From Chitinophagaceae bacterium UBA1931 (lineage in GTDB: Bacteria > Bacteroidota > Bacteroidia > Chitinophagales > Chitinophagaceae), in assembly GCA_002337125.1 (NCBI GenBank), contig DDFJ01000004.1:981889-1045888 (forward strand): 64,000 nucleotides of DNA, given 5' to 3'. Positions 18,527 to 28,396 of this stretch are shown here, piece after piece. The notes beneath the pieces were generated by a model. That model saw nothing but the letters and a program-made list of their open reading frames with translations, had not been told where the DNA came from and ran no database searches. Made by a program: the position numbers and the translations under genes. How positions within the stretch are numbered: the stretch's first letter is position 1; every line of letters starts with the position of its first letter.

Positions 18527-20947
18527 CTATTTTACAATTTTCATCACTACCTCTTTCTTATGCAAATGAGTATAATGCACAACCAACCTGTTGCCAATAA
18601 TTTTCAATTCAAGTGGCTGACCATTACACTCAATTGATTTTACTTTAGCAACATCACCTTCCAGCACCAGTTCGCCCAACAAATCCCTGTGCCCATGCAG
18701 GTGCAACTGCAAACCATCTCCTGCATTTTCAACCAGTAACAAATCAGATGTAGTGTGCAGTAACTGCAACCCATCGTTTAATGTAAATGCAATTGGTGAA
18801 AGAACTGCATGAAGCCCGGGCATTTCCATTTTTTCTGCACCCATTGGCATTTTCACCTGTTCTCCGGTTACAGGATGTGTATAGCTGATTGATGTGAGTT
18901 GTTCTTCGTTATAATAATTTCCAACAAACAACATTGCCTGTTTAGTTGCTGTAAAACGTTCCCGAACAGTGATAAAGAAATTATCGGCAGTTGTATTAAA
19001 TATTCTTGCATCAGAAAGATTGAGCAATGCCATGTACACATCTTTATGTGTTTCTGTATCAAATCCCCACCATGTACCAATGTGTGCAATTTTTCCTTTG
19101 CCGGTATTTTTCTGAAAGCCGGTAATCTTTCCACGAATATTCTTTGCAATAATTTCGGCATCTTTTAAATCAGCAGCAGCATAAACCATTTGAGGGTTGG
19201 CGCATTTGATGTCTTTTAAATCAAACACATCAATCAATGCTGAATCAAAAGCATCTGTACCAACAGGTTTTACCTGCAATGCATCACGAAGAATTGCACA
19301 AGGAACTCCATTCATTTCACGCAGAGGCAGATTGGGAAAAATCACAACATGTCCGCCGCTGTTTGCATAGTCGAGAATTTTTTGTTGTTCAGCTGCATTC
19401 ATTTCATCTGTACAAAAAGCCCAAACCTGTTTGTATTTATTCCATCCTGTTGAAGGTTTATTCAGATCAAGCATATCATATTCCACATTCAGCACCTGCA
19501 ATGCTTTTAATAAGCCATCAAAATAAGCCGGGCGACGAATAGCTGAATAACTGAACACCACTTCACTTGCTGCATCAATTGTACGCTCCAATTCAGTTGC
19601 ATAGTACGGCGGATAAAATAAAACAGCTACTTCTGCTTTGCGTTTCGATTCAACAATCACATCTTCAGCAGTGCTGATGATTTTACTCATGCGTTGCACC
19701 AATGGAAATGCAGATGTTTTTTCAGCTTCGGGTGTAAGCGGGTTGAACCAATAAAATGTTGAGCCGCTGTAACCCTTGCGTTCAGGATTTCTTCCCTGCG
19801 AAAACATATAATAATTCCATCCGGTTAAACCATTTGCCACACTTGCTTTGTAAAACAATTCCATTTCAACAGGATTGGTTACTACATGGTATTCACGTGA
19901 ACCACTTTGAAACTCTGCAGCAAACATTGGCTTATTTCCCTGCATGGCATATGTAATATCATTTACAATGCGATCATCGTGCAGGTTACGGTAGCTCATG
20001 AATTCAGGAATATGATCTACACCAAAAATGATTTCACTTTTGTCTTCAAACAAATCTTCATACATCGTAATGTTAACGGGGAATTCATAACCACTACCAT
20101 AAATCCAGCCGGGAAGATTGTGATAGAATGGAAGTGTAACGCCTAAATCTCTTGCCAATTTGGAAAGCATCCGCAAATAATCAGCATAATACCTGCGCCA
20201 GAAAAGTGTCCATTCGTAATCCCTTCCTTTATCAGCAACTGATTTGTAAGGTTCTCTTCCATCAGGCGGAAGCTGAATATCATTGAATGAATTGTAAACT
20301 GTTGCCCAGAGTTTATTCCAGTATTGAATGTCGTTGTTCTTTTCTTCGAGATAAGCAATAAAACGTTTTCGTACTTCTTCGTTATAATCAGCCTGATGCG
20401 ATAACCAGGAGAACACACCAATTTCATTACAGATCTGCATCAAAATAACAGGTCCGCTTTTAGGATATTCATGTGCAGCAATCAACGGCATAATCTGCTT
20501 GTACCATGCCTGTACTTTTTCAAGGTAAACAGGATGAAAAAGACTTACACCATCACTGTTCACCGCATCACCTTTGCTGTTATGCATTTTCAATGTAGGA
20601 ATATATTGGTCTACAAACCAATCGGGCAAACCTGCACCACGGTATTCAGCAAGAATAAATGGCCCTGGTTTTAATGTGCAATACAATCCATGTTCTTTAC
20701 ATTTTTTTATCCAGCCCAATAAATCCCTTTCAGGAATAGTATGGCCATCAAAATCAAATTCTCCTTCAACAGGTTCATGCCATGCCCATGGAATATATGT
20801 GCTGATGGTGGTTAAACCAGCTTCTTTTGCAGCTGATAAATGTTTATCCCATAATTCTCTTTTAATGCGGAAATAATGGATCTCTCCTGAATTAAGGAAT
20901 ACTTTCTTACCATCTAAAACAAAATTGTCTCCTTCAATCGTGAACAT
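18527..20947 (-). CDS. Cytoplasmic GH35 family protein, candidate beta-1,2-oligoglucan glucosyltransferase
   Basis: 806 residues, no signal peptide. The GH35 TIM barrel fills the first half: GEIHYFRIKRELWDKHL, TYIPWAWHEP, LKPGPFILAEYRGAGLPDW, acid/base E175 in LMQICNEIG, and nucleophile E345 in PMFAAEFQSG. A glutamine-amidotransferase-like region (about 430-600) and beta domains follow. Most GH35 proteins are beta-galactosidases, usually exported. This one sits between a sugar importer and a GH94 phosphorylase in a beta-1,2-glucan-type cluster. A GH35 from Ignavibacterium album (IALB_1185), also encoded beside endo-beta-1,2-glucanase homologues, is a glucosyltransferase on beta-1,2-oligoglucans. 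The family call is firm; the transferase role is inference. Confidence 0.85.
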   Translation of the reverse strand: MFTIEGDNFVLDGKKVFLNSGEIHYFRIKRELWDKHLSAAKEAGLTTISTYIPWAWHEPVEGEFDFDGHTIPERDLLGWIKKCKEHGLYCTLKPGPFILAEYRGAGLPDWFVDQYIPTLKMHNSKGDAVNSDGVSLFHPVYLEKVQAWYKQIMPLIAAHEYPKSGPVILMQICNEIGVFSWLSHQADYNEEVRKRFIAYLEEKNNDIQYWNKLWATVYNSFNDIQLPPDGREPYKSVADKGRDYEWTLFWRRYYADYLRMLSKLARDLGVTLPFYHNLPGWIYGSGYEFPVNITMYEDLFEDKSEIIFGVDHIPEFMSYRNLHDDRIVNDITYAMQGNKPMFAAEFQSGSREYHVVTNPVEMELFYKASVANGLTGWNYYMFSQGRNPERKGYSGSTFYWFNPLTPEAEKTSAFPLVQRMSKIISTAEDVIVESKRKAEVAVLFYPPYYATELERTIDAASEVVFSYSAIRRPAYFDGLLKALQVLNVEYDMLDLNKPSTGWNKYKQVWAFCTDEMNAAEQQKILDYANSGGHVVIFPNLPLREMNGVPCAILRDALQVKPVGTDAFDSALIDVFDLKDIKCANPQMVYAAADLKDAEIIAKNIRGKITGFQKNTGKGKIAHIGTWWGFDTETHKDVYMALLNLSDARIFNTTADNFFITVRERFTATKQAMLFVGNYYNEEQLTSISYTHPVTGEQVKMPMGAEKMEMPGLHAVLSPIAFTLNDGLQLLHTTSDLLLVENAGDGLQLHLHGHRDLLGELVLEGDVAKVKSIECNGQPLELKIIGNRLVVHYTHLHKKEVVMKIVK

Positions 20948-20979
20948 AATTTTTATTTAATTTTTTTCTACAATATTTT

Positions 20980-22998
20980 TTACGCTGCAGCATGTTTTGC
21001 TTTCAGCAGTTCTTTAATTTCTTTTGTGCGATCTTCAGTAAGTGAATAACGTAATACAAAGAAGAGTGAAATAAGACTCAGCAAAACAGGCAAACCAATT
21101 TCCACAATACGCATCATTAATAAAGTGTAAGGCGTTTGCTTTTTCAAAATGACGATTTCACCTTCCATTGCTTTTACACTGCTTTGCAAAGTTGAAAGAT
21201 TTGTGTTGCTCCTCATGTCAGCTAATGATTGCTGTACAGTTGTAAGTTCATTAGCAAGTGCCACATAATGATCCGTATTCTTTGTTTTCTTTTCAAGCGA
21301 TTTGTCTTTTAAATACGCCTGTAACTCTAAAACAGTTGCTGATAATTTATTCATCTTCGTCTGGATCAGCACAGCAGGAACAGATTGTTTATTGGCCAGC
21401 AAAGAATCGGCTGAAATTTTTGTATTCGACAGTTGGTCAATTGAGTTCTGAACCGAAGAAAGATTCTGACTGATCAGGCTGTCACGCTGTGCTGTATATC
21501 CCGGAACATTATCAAATGAGTTTTCAAATTTTTTCTCGTGTTCCTTTTTCAGCAACTTCTGGTATTCTTTTGCTTCTTTCAATGCATCTGCCTGCATGCT
21601 TTGCACAAATGAAGCATCCATTTTATTCGTTGTGATTTTCGTGTTCCATTCTTTTACCCATGTAGAAAGCTCATCAACATTTCCCTGGAACTTATCAACC
21701 TTAGTCACCTGTGTTTCATCAAACATCGTTACAACAATCAATGCACCCGCAACAAAACTTGCCAATGCAGTTCCTAATTTGATAAACCACCAGAACACTG
21801 CATAATAACTTCCTTCAGTACGCTGACCTGTTTTCAATTCATCTTCATCACAAATATCTCCCACCATTGATGATCCCAATGTGAAGAAGAACAACATACC
21901 TGCTGAAAGTAAAATCGTTGGTATAACAATCAGGTAAGGATGATTGGGATTGTAACAAACAATTTTTGAAAGCTGAGCCGCAATCATCAGCACCATTGCA
22001 ATGATCAGCGTATTACGTTTCCCCATCTTCGGGCTTATCCAGTTTAACGGGAATACAGCTACCACACCAGTAATTGCCCAAACTGTTCCGTTAATTCCAA
22101 GCATGGTTGCACCTGCCAGTTTATCGCCACCAAACACATAAAAGATGGGAATGTATGAACCAAGCAACTGTACAAAGTTGAAGCCCATTGCCAGCGTAAA
22201 AATGGTGAGTGTTAAAAACACAAAGTTTCGGTTGGATACAACCAGTTTCATGTCTTTCCAGAAATTTGTTTTCTGCTGCGGCTTATCAATGTGAAACTTT
22301 GGTTCACGCAGTTTAAAAAACCACCAGAACGATAACGGAATAAGCAGCGCTGCAATCATCAGCGAAACATATTTCATTCCATCCATTTCAGTTCCGCCTG
22401 TTCCTTTAAACACTTTCAGGTTGGCTAACCAGAACAACCAGGGTGTGCTCATTGCAAATAAATTTCCTACAAAACTTTTTGCACTGAACAAACGTGTACG
22501 TTCATGCGAATCGGACGACATTTCCATGCCCAATGCACCATGCGGAATTTCAAACAAGTTCACCGCAGTAAAAAACAACAGCAATGAAACAAGAATATAA
22601 ATCAATTGAAAAACCTGGTAACCTCTTTCAGTAGGAAACCATTGCTGCACCATCTCTCCTTTCGGTATCAGCCAGATCACTACAAAAAATGCAGCACTTA
22701 AAATTCCACCCCATAAAAGAAACGGGCGTCTTCTTCCCCAGCGTGTACGTGTATTATCAGAAAAATGCCCAATGAGCGGATCGGAAAACGAATCCCACAA
22801 ACGGGGAACAATAAGAATCAGTCCTAACCAAAAGGCACTTAAGCCAAGACTGATATTTCCCATCAGCCCAACAAGAATACCGGCAATATTAAACAGTGCG
22901 ACAGGAATAATTCCTCCGGCACCATAAGCTGCAAGCTGACCGAATTTAACTTTATCAGAATGCGACGAAACAGTTGTTTTAATTTCTTCTGTGCCCAT
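20980..22998 (-). CDS. GPH-family (MFS) sugar:cation symporter with a large coiled-coil insertion
   Basis: 672 residues. Family motifs are WDSFSDPLIGHFSDNTRTRWGRRRPF near the N terminus and GDICDEDELKTGQRTEGSYY before the eleventh membrane segment. GPH carriers normally have about 450-500 residues. Here residues roughly 427-625 (21124-21720) form a hydrophilic, Gln/Lys/Ser-rich helical insert, probably coiled coil, between predicted TM11 and TM12. By MFS topology this loop faces the periplasm. The protein should import oligosaccharides released in the periplasm and hand them to the cytoplasmic GH35 and GH94 enzymes encoded just downstream. Confidence 0.9.
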   Translation of the reverse strand: MGTEEIKTTVSSHSDKVKFGQLAAYGAGGIIPVALFNIAGILVGLMGNISLGLSAFWLGLILIVPRLWDSFSDPLIGHFSDNTRTRWGRRRPFLLWGGILSAAFFVVIWLIPKGEMVQQWFPTERGYQVFQLIYILVSLLLFFTAVNLFEIPHGALGMEMSSDSHERTRLFSAKSFVGNLFAMSTPWLFWLANLKVFKGTGGTEMDGMKYVSLMIAALLIPLSFWWFFKLREPKFHIDKPQQKTNFWKDMKLVVSNRNFVFLTLTIFTLAMGFNFVQLLGSYIPIFYVFGGDKLAGATMLGINGTVWAITGVVAVFPLNWISPKMGKRNTLIIAMVLMIAAQLSKIVCYNPNHPYLIVIPTILLSAGMLFFFTLGSSMVGDICDEDELKTGQRTEGSYYAVFWWFIKLGTALASFVAGALIVVTMFDETQVTKVDKFQGNVDELSTWVKEWNTKITTNKMDASFVQSMQADALKEAKEYQKLLKKEHEKKFENSFDNVPGYTAQRDSLISQNLSSVQNSIDQLSNTKISADSLLANKQSVPAVLIQTKMNKLSATVLELQAYLKDKSLEKKTKNTDHYVALANELTTVQQSLADMRSNTNLSTLQSSVKAMEGEIVILKKQTPYTLLMMRIVEIGLPVLLSLISLFFVLRYSLTEDRTKEIKELLKAKHAAA

Positions 22999-23037
22999 TT
23001 TATTTTTTTTATAAGTTATTCTTTACTCCAGGTTTTA

Positions 23038-26000
23038 TCAATATTCAATTACAATTTCAGCAGGCGATTGAATGATCTGAATGTATTTGTTTGTGAATGT
23101 TTTTATTTCTTTTCCATTCACCAATACTTTCTTTGGCAATTTTGAACCATTGAAATTCTGAATCTTCATTCCATTTGCAGGAAGTTTCAAATCGCCTGAA
23201 ATGTTGAAATGATATCTGTTCCCTTCTTTTTTAATGCTGTACGAAATTTCACCATAATAAGTCGGCATATTTTTTACAGACATACCTTCCGGCGCATCAA
23301 TCCAATCCTGGTACAATGCCGCTGCAAGTACAAGCGATGAATCATATTCGTTTTCATATACAAACATGGAACGGATGGCATTGATAAAATCTGAACCAAC
23401 CCATGTGTGTGGCATATCGCCAATATATCTCGGCGTACGTGCATCTTTCCAAACAACTTCAGCCCAGTGATACCAACCTTGCGGACGTTGATCATGCAAG
23501 AAATAATCAATCAGCTCATGTGCACGTTCAGGTTCATTCAACATAATAAAAGAACCAATTACACGATTTTCATAAGGTGTATAATCTTTCCAGTTGATGG
23601 TATTGTTTTTACGTTTTGTAAAATAATCGTAGTACTTATCGAATGTGTTATAGATCTGCGGCTTGGGCAGGTTATCCATTTCATTACATGGAGTTAATGA
23701 AACGGTTGTAGATGTAGCATCAAAATCGCCCAGCTCTGCACAACCGGGAATATAATTGATGCCTTTATTTTTCATAGCGAGATTAATCGAGTTATACAAA
23801 TTGATACGGAATGTATCCCTGATAGCCGCAATCCGTTTTTCATCAGCTGTATTTCCTAAAATGTGCTGAATATCTACTGCATCTTTCAATCCTTTCATGG
23901 TAAAGAAATCATCCCAATACGAGTGCATGGGTTTTGCTGAATATCCTTCATGACTGATGGATTCAGGGACAAGACCATACTGTGCACGGATGCTGTCGTT
24001 TCCATTGCGGTAATGATCGGTACTGTGTTGCTTAACCAGGTAATCAATATAATTGACAGCCATCAACACTTCTTTATTTTTTGAACGGAGAAAAGCAGTG
24101 TCTTTGGTGAAATTAAAATATTCACGAAGCAGGTAAATAAACTGACCATGACTGTCATTCTCCGGTGTTGGATCAGGTCCACGACCATCAACCACGCAGG
24201 GCACTTTTCCATTTTCATACAGGAAACCTGAGTACCAGTTGATAAAATCTTTTACTTCAGGAACAATACCTGATTTCATTAATGCAGATGAAGTAAGTGC
24301 ACCATCACGAATCCAGCTGCGGTTGTATGAACGGCTGCCGGGCTGTATACCAGCTTTATCCCTGTTGGTAAGAATATAAACCAGTTGCGATTTGTATGTA
24401 TTCACAATACGATCGGCAGATGCAGGTAATTGAAACTGTACATGATTTATTTTTCCTGTCCAGAAATCAACTGCTGCTGAAAATTCTTTTTCAAAATTAT
24501 TTGCAGCGATTGTATTTGCTTCAACTGTGTTTTTATAATAAGGAACTTTTACAATAAATGAATAAGTGCTGCCTGTTGCTATGGACAAATGATATTTTAC
24601 AACACCGGATGCAAGATTACCTGCATCATTTACTTTGCTTTGTTTATTGAGTTTGTTTGCGGCAATTAACGATACAATATTTCCCTGCTCTGCAGTATAG
24701 GTGCTCACTTGCTGAAAAGGAATTTGTGACTCTACTATTTTGTTGTCAACTTTTATCAGTTGCTTTCCTGCAGTTTCAATAGAGCCGATTTTACCAACGC
24801 CGCCGGTCATATTTAAAAACTGGTAGTAAGGATCAACCTGGAAAGGACGGAGTAATACATAAAAATCAAAATCCTTTTTAGCTGTTCCGTTATTGACAAA
24901 ACTATACTTGATGTAGAGATTTGAATTAACATTGGCTTCACCACCCGATGTAACTTCTGTTTTAAACTGTATCTCTTTTGCATTCCATGAAACAGCGGGA
25001 ACAAATCTGTAATCTTTTGTTCGTTGCGTATTTCCCATTGACTGGACGATTGCTACATTGTTCCAGTTGTACAGCTGCTTATCCATTACAATCATTGGCT
25101 CCAGCGAAAAAGCAGCAGCATCCACTTCCACATTTCCATCTTCACCAAGTAACGCTTCTTTCACATCGTTATTTACGCCGGTAATTGTCCAGAATACTCC
25201 TTTCTCTGAAAAATAACGGGGATAGCTGCCGGGCTCACTGTTCTTTGCGCAATAGATATAAAAGTTATTCAGTGTTTCGGCATCTTTCATTGATAGCAAT
25301 TCAATTTCATTAATACCGAAGTTTTTTACTGAGTTTGAAGCAAGCAGGTTCAGCTTGATGTATTGCGATTCAGAATCAGGAAGACGAATGATGCTTGTAT
25401 TGTTTTGATTGTCTTTTACATTTGCAATCTTCTCCCAGAGCTTTCCATCGTTTGAAGTATAGATATCGAAATTTTTCGCTGAGAGATTTTTTGCCCAGTT
25501 AATTTTCAAACCGCCGTACTCACGCCGTTGTTTTAAATTGAAAATAATATTCTGCGGTTGAGCAGTTGTGCTTTCCCATGCAGTTTGCAAAGAGTTATCT
25601 GAAATATTTACAACTGGTTTGCCATTAGCTGATGATGATGCAGAAACTTCGGGTTGTGGAAATACATTTGTTTCAGGAGGTAATGGTTCGAATTTTAAAT
25701 CATCAATCCAAACTGTTCCTTTCCCACCTACAAATGAAGCGATGGTAAATTCAATTCTGTCGAAACGTGTGGGTGCAGTTCCGCCTGATGGTCCCCAAGC
25801 AAAAGTTAAATGACGCTTTTTGATTTTAATTTTTTTCCATTCAGTCGGGAATGTATAGTTGCGGTTGCTGACCCACCAAACATTATCACCCGATGCATCG
25901 AGCAACTTAATTTCGAAATTGTTTGCAGGTGAATTTGCTTTAACCCAGAAAGTGAGTTCATAATTTTCAGGCAGTACTAATGGAAATAATTTTTGAATAC

Positions 26001-26229
26001 CACCGTAACCTGTGCCTTTAGTGAAATCATAATCAAAACGAACGCAGTTACCATTATGTCCTTTGTCAGTGGAGATGTTCAGGTTAACCGCATCAGAACG
26101 GATGAAACTCCATCCGTCTTTTGTTTCAAAATTGTCTAACTCTTTTATTTGGGCTGAAAGAAAATTAACTGTACCCAAACAAAGAACAATTATTGAAACA
26201 ATCTTCGCATATAAATACTTCCGTAGCAT
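23038..26229 (-). CDS. Large exported (alpha/alpha)6-barrel protein with CBM-like and discoidin domains (putative glycosidase)
   Basis: 1063 residues with a Sec signal (1-26, ending FLSAQ). Residues 28-183 resemble a CBM11/CIA30-type beta-sandwich (ELDNFETKDGW, WIDDLKF). Residues 190-315 are an F5/8 type C (discoidin) domain. Residues about 320-600 are another beta-rich region. Residues 605-960 look like an (alpha/alpha)6 toroid related to GH15/GH63-type folds, with NRSWIRDGAL (W639, R641, D642), ENDSHGQ and VPESISHEGYSAKPMHSYWDD as candidate active-site segments. I cannot place it in a numbered GH family. The context (GH144-like protein upstream, importer downstream) suggests action on a beta-glucan or its side groups in the periplasm. 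Confidence 0.7.
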   Translation of the reverse strand: MLRKYLYAKIVSIIVLCLGTVNFLSAQIKELDNFETKDGWSFIRSDAVNLNISTDKGHNGNCVRFDYDFTKGTGYGGIQKLFPLVLPENYELTFWVKANSPANNFEIKLLDASGDNVWWVSNRNYTFPTEWKKIKIKKRHLTFAWGPSGGTAPTRFDRIEFTIASFVGGKGTVWIDDLKFEPLPPETNVFPQPEVSASSSANGKPVVNISDNSLQTAWESTTAQPQNIIFNLKQRREYGGLKINWAKNLSAKNFDIYTSNDGKLWEKIANVKDNQNNTSIIRLPDSESQYIKLNLLASNSVKNFGINEIELLSMKDAETLNNFYIYCAKNSEPGSYPRYFSEKGVFWTITGVNNDVKEALLGEDGNVEVDAAAFSLEPMIVMDKQLYNWNNVAIVQSMGNTQRTKDYRFVPAVSWNAKEIQFKTEVTSGGEANVNSNLYIKYSFVNNGTAKKDFDFYVLLRPFQVDPYYQFLNMTGGVGKIGSIETAGKQLIKVDNKIVESQIPFQQVSTYTAEQGNIVSLIAANKLNKQSKVNDAGNLASGVVKYHLSIATGSTYSFIVKVPYYKNTVEANTIAANNFEKEFSAAVDFWTGKINHVQFQLPASADRIVNTYKSQLVYILTNRDKAGIQPGSRSYNRSWIRDGALTSSALMKSGIVPEVKDFINWYSGFLYENGKVPCVVDGRGPDPTPENDSHGQFIYLLREYFNFTKDTAFLRSKNKEVLMAVNYIDYLVKQHSTDHYRNGNDSIRAQYGLVPESISHEGYSAKPMHSYWDDFFTMKGLKDAVDIQHILGNTADEKRIAAIRDTFRINLYNSINLAMKNKGINYIPGCAELGDFDATSTTVSLTPCNEMDNLPKPQIYNTFDKYYDYFTKRKNNTINWKDYTPYENRVIGSFIMLNEPERAHELIDYFLHDQRPQGWYHWAEVVWKDARTPRYIGDMPHTWVGSDFINAIRSMFVYENEYDSSLVLAAALYQDWIDAPEGMSVKNMPTYYGEISYSIKKEGNRYHFNISGDLKLPANGMKIQNFNGSKLPKKVLVNGKEIKTFTNKYIQIIQSPAEIVIEY

Positions 26230-26271
26230 ACGCTAATTTTTATCAGTATATAAATTCTGCAGTTTGCTTTA

Positions 26272-27684
26272 TCATTTTTTATATTCAAAATGAAGTCGTT
26301 TCAAACCTGTTTGAATAACCGGGTCTTTCATCACATATTTCCATATCATACCAGAACGGAAATTTTCAATCATTAAAAACAACGGTCCCTGGTCAATTCC
26401 TATAAAATCATTGTCAACCCATTTTGCGGTTGGATTAAATGAATCATAAAATCCATACGGTCCCCATATCTTATCGCCATATTTCGCATTCATGTTTTTT
26501 ATCGTTGCTATTGACAATGCCGGTGTAAACGGAATTGATGATAATGGTCCGTAAGGTGCCAATGTTCCATCTTCAGCAATTGTTTCATCTCTTCCACTTG
26601 TACCACGGCCTGCATAGCCTTCAAACTTTTTATTACCGAAGTTGTATTTATCACCTGGGCCATCGCTTGCAGTAATTCCCCATGTGAGTGAATCATATCC
26701 AACCCATCCTTTTGGATTTTCAATGGCATATTGTTGCTGCACTAATGTTGCACGACGTGAATTTTCGAAGTAATCAATTCCTTTTTCTTTCATGTATGAA
26801 TCAACCAATCCTCTAGTATCAATAAAGCATGCAGTGAACTGATGACCAAACAAAGGAGGAAAACTTACATGCGACAAACCGGGATAAGGAGTTTTCCATT
26901 GATAATATGATTGAGTTGCCTGGAAACTTGCTTCAGCATTGGTCATTCCTGTACCTGCAGCAAGAATGTATAAAAACAATGATTCATCATAACCATGCCA
27001 GCCCCAGTTTAAGATTCCACGTTCAGGGGTCCATGCCATTGAAATTGTGCGTGGATGTTTTGACGTTTCGGACAGATAAAAGAAATCCCAATCAAGCCGG
27101 CCTAACAACTTTGCAGCAAGCAATCGTATTTCCTGTTCTTCTGCATCATCTTTATTAAAATAGTTTCTTGAAAAAATAACTCCCATCAGCAACAAACCTG
27201 TATCAACTGTTGAAAGTTCTGAATTCCATTCACGCTTACCTGTTTTCAAATTCAGAAAGTGATAATAAAAACCTTTGTAGCCTGTAGAAAGTGAATCAGC
27301 ACTTTGCTGAGAATTGGCAAAGAAGCGTAGAATTTTCAATGTTTGTGTTACAGCGTCTGCCCTTGTAATCCATCCACGTTCAGCAGCAACAGCATAAGTA
27401 GGCAATCCAAAACCGGTAGCGGCAATACTGCAGGGAGCCCATGAAGCTGCCCTGTCTTTTACATAACCGTTTTCGGGATCGATTGCGTTTTGAAAGAATA
27501 AAAAAGTTTTGCGCTGAATGGTATCAAGCATCAGTTCATCTTCTTTGGATAAGTTATAATTCACTTTTCCTTTTGAAGAGAATGTGTTCAGGTTCTTTTG
27601 CGTATTGCAGCCAAACATGATTGTTACAATTACAGAGAATGTAACAAGATGCCTGTGCATTAATTTTATTGACATAACCTTCAT
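26272..27684 (-). CDS. PF10091/GH144-like lipoprotein with divergent active site
   Basis: 470 residues; ATGs at 27684, 27675 and 27660 are all possible starts before the lipobox IMFGC. The protein matches the glucoamylase-like PF10091/GH144 fold: TIQRKTFLFFQNA, ATGFGLPTYAVAAERGWITR, NWGWHGYDESLF and the C-terminal FIGIDQGPLFLMIENFRSGMIW. The two GH144 paralogues in this window have GADIVETSY, whose Asp and Glu match residues implicated in catalysis. This protein has LSTVDTGLL at that place (Ser158 and Asp161). The third acidic residue (Glu234) is kept. It may therefore act on another linkage or by another mechanism. It lies between the discoidin-domain protein and an SGNH esterase. Confidence 0.8.
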   Translation of the reverse strand: MKVMSIKLMHRHLVTFSVIVTIMFGCNTQKNLNTFSSKGKVNYNLSKEDELMLDTIQRKTFLFFQNAIDPENGYVKDRAASWAPCSIAATGFGLPTYAVAAERGWITRADAVTQTLKILRFFANSQQSADSLSTGYKGFYYHFLNLKTGKREWNSELSTVDTGLLLMGVIFSRNYFNKDDAEEQEIRLLAAKLLGRLDWDFFYLSETSKHPRTISMAWTPERGILNWGWHGYDESLFLYILAAGTGMTNAEASFQATQSYYQWKTPYPGLSHVSFPPLFGHQFTACFIDTRGLVDSYMKEKGIDYFENSRRATLVQQQYAIENPKGWVGYDSLTWGITASDGPGDKYNFGNKKFEGYAGRGTSGRDETIAEDGTLAPYGPLSSIPFTPALSIATIKNMNAKYGDKIWGPYGFYDSFNPTAKWVDNDFIGIDQGPLFLMIENFRSGMIWKYVMKDPVIQTGLKRLHFEYKK

Positions 27685-27713
27685 TTAATTATTGTTCAAA
27701 CTTCTTCTTACTG

Positions 27714-28370
27714 TTATTTCTTTAACACCGGCAGCAACAATTTTTTCCAGATTGCATATCCTTTTGCATTCATGTGCAGATTGTCTTCAAGAAAAATATC
27801 ATCCATTGGCGTGCCATCGGCTTTCAGCATTTTACTGTACACATCAACAAATGCTGTTAATTTTTCTTTCTTGAGCATTTGCTCTATCTGTTGATTGGCC
27901 TCTGCATATTTAGTCAGTAAGCGAGCCCTGCTCGGACTGGGTTTCATTGATACATAAACAAAAGGCACAGAAGGATATTTAGCACGGATCAGTTTGTAAA
28001 GATTTCTAAACCGCTCCACAACCATATCAACTGTTACTGAATCACTGTAAGCAAAATCATTTTCGCCGCAATAGAGTACAATCTGTTTGGGCTGATAAGG
28101 ATAAATAACATCGTAACGGAATCTTGTTACATCCAGCAAAGTAGAACCACCAAAAGCCCTGTTTAAGATTTTATACCCGGGGAAATAATCTTGTACATCC
28201 GTCCACTTTGTAAATGATGAACTTCCGATAAATAAAATTTGATTAGCAGAAGGGAATGAAACACTGTCTTGCTTTTTAAACTTCTGCACATCATTCCAGA
28301 AAGGCAATGTTGTTTGTGCAAATGAAACACCTGCAACAAACAGGAACACTAAAATTAAAATCTTCTTCAT
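27714..28370 (-). CDS. SGNH/GDSL-family esterase, exported
   Basis: 218 residues with a Sec signal (1-19, ending VSFAQ). SGNH blocks are visible in order: FIGSSSFTKW with the nucleophile Ser (about residue 51), NRAFGGS, CGENDFAYS with the oxyanion Asn, and EDNLHMNAKGY with the catalytic Asp and His. Such small secreted enzymes remove acyl groups from sugars or lipids. Located between the GH43-like and GH144-like genes with short spacers, it is a candidate for taking acetyl or succinyl groups off the glucan before or after cleavage. The acyl group is not predictable from the sequence. Confidence 0.88.
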   Translation of the reverse strand: MKKILILVFLFVAGVSFAQTTLPFWNDVQKFKKQDSVSFPSANQILFIGSSSFTKWTDVQDYFPGYKILNRAFGGSTLLDVTRFRYDVIYPYQPKQIVLYCGENDFAYSDSVTVDMVVERFRNLYKLIRAKYPSVPFVYVSMKPSPSRARLLTKYAEANQQIEQMLKKEKLTAFVDVYSKMLKADGTPMDDIFLEDNLHMNAKGYAIWKKLLLPVLKK

Positions 28371-28396
28371 GAGTTTTCTTTTCGTCTTATAAATTA

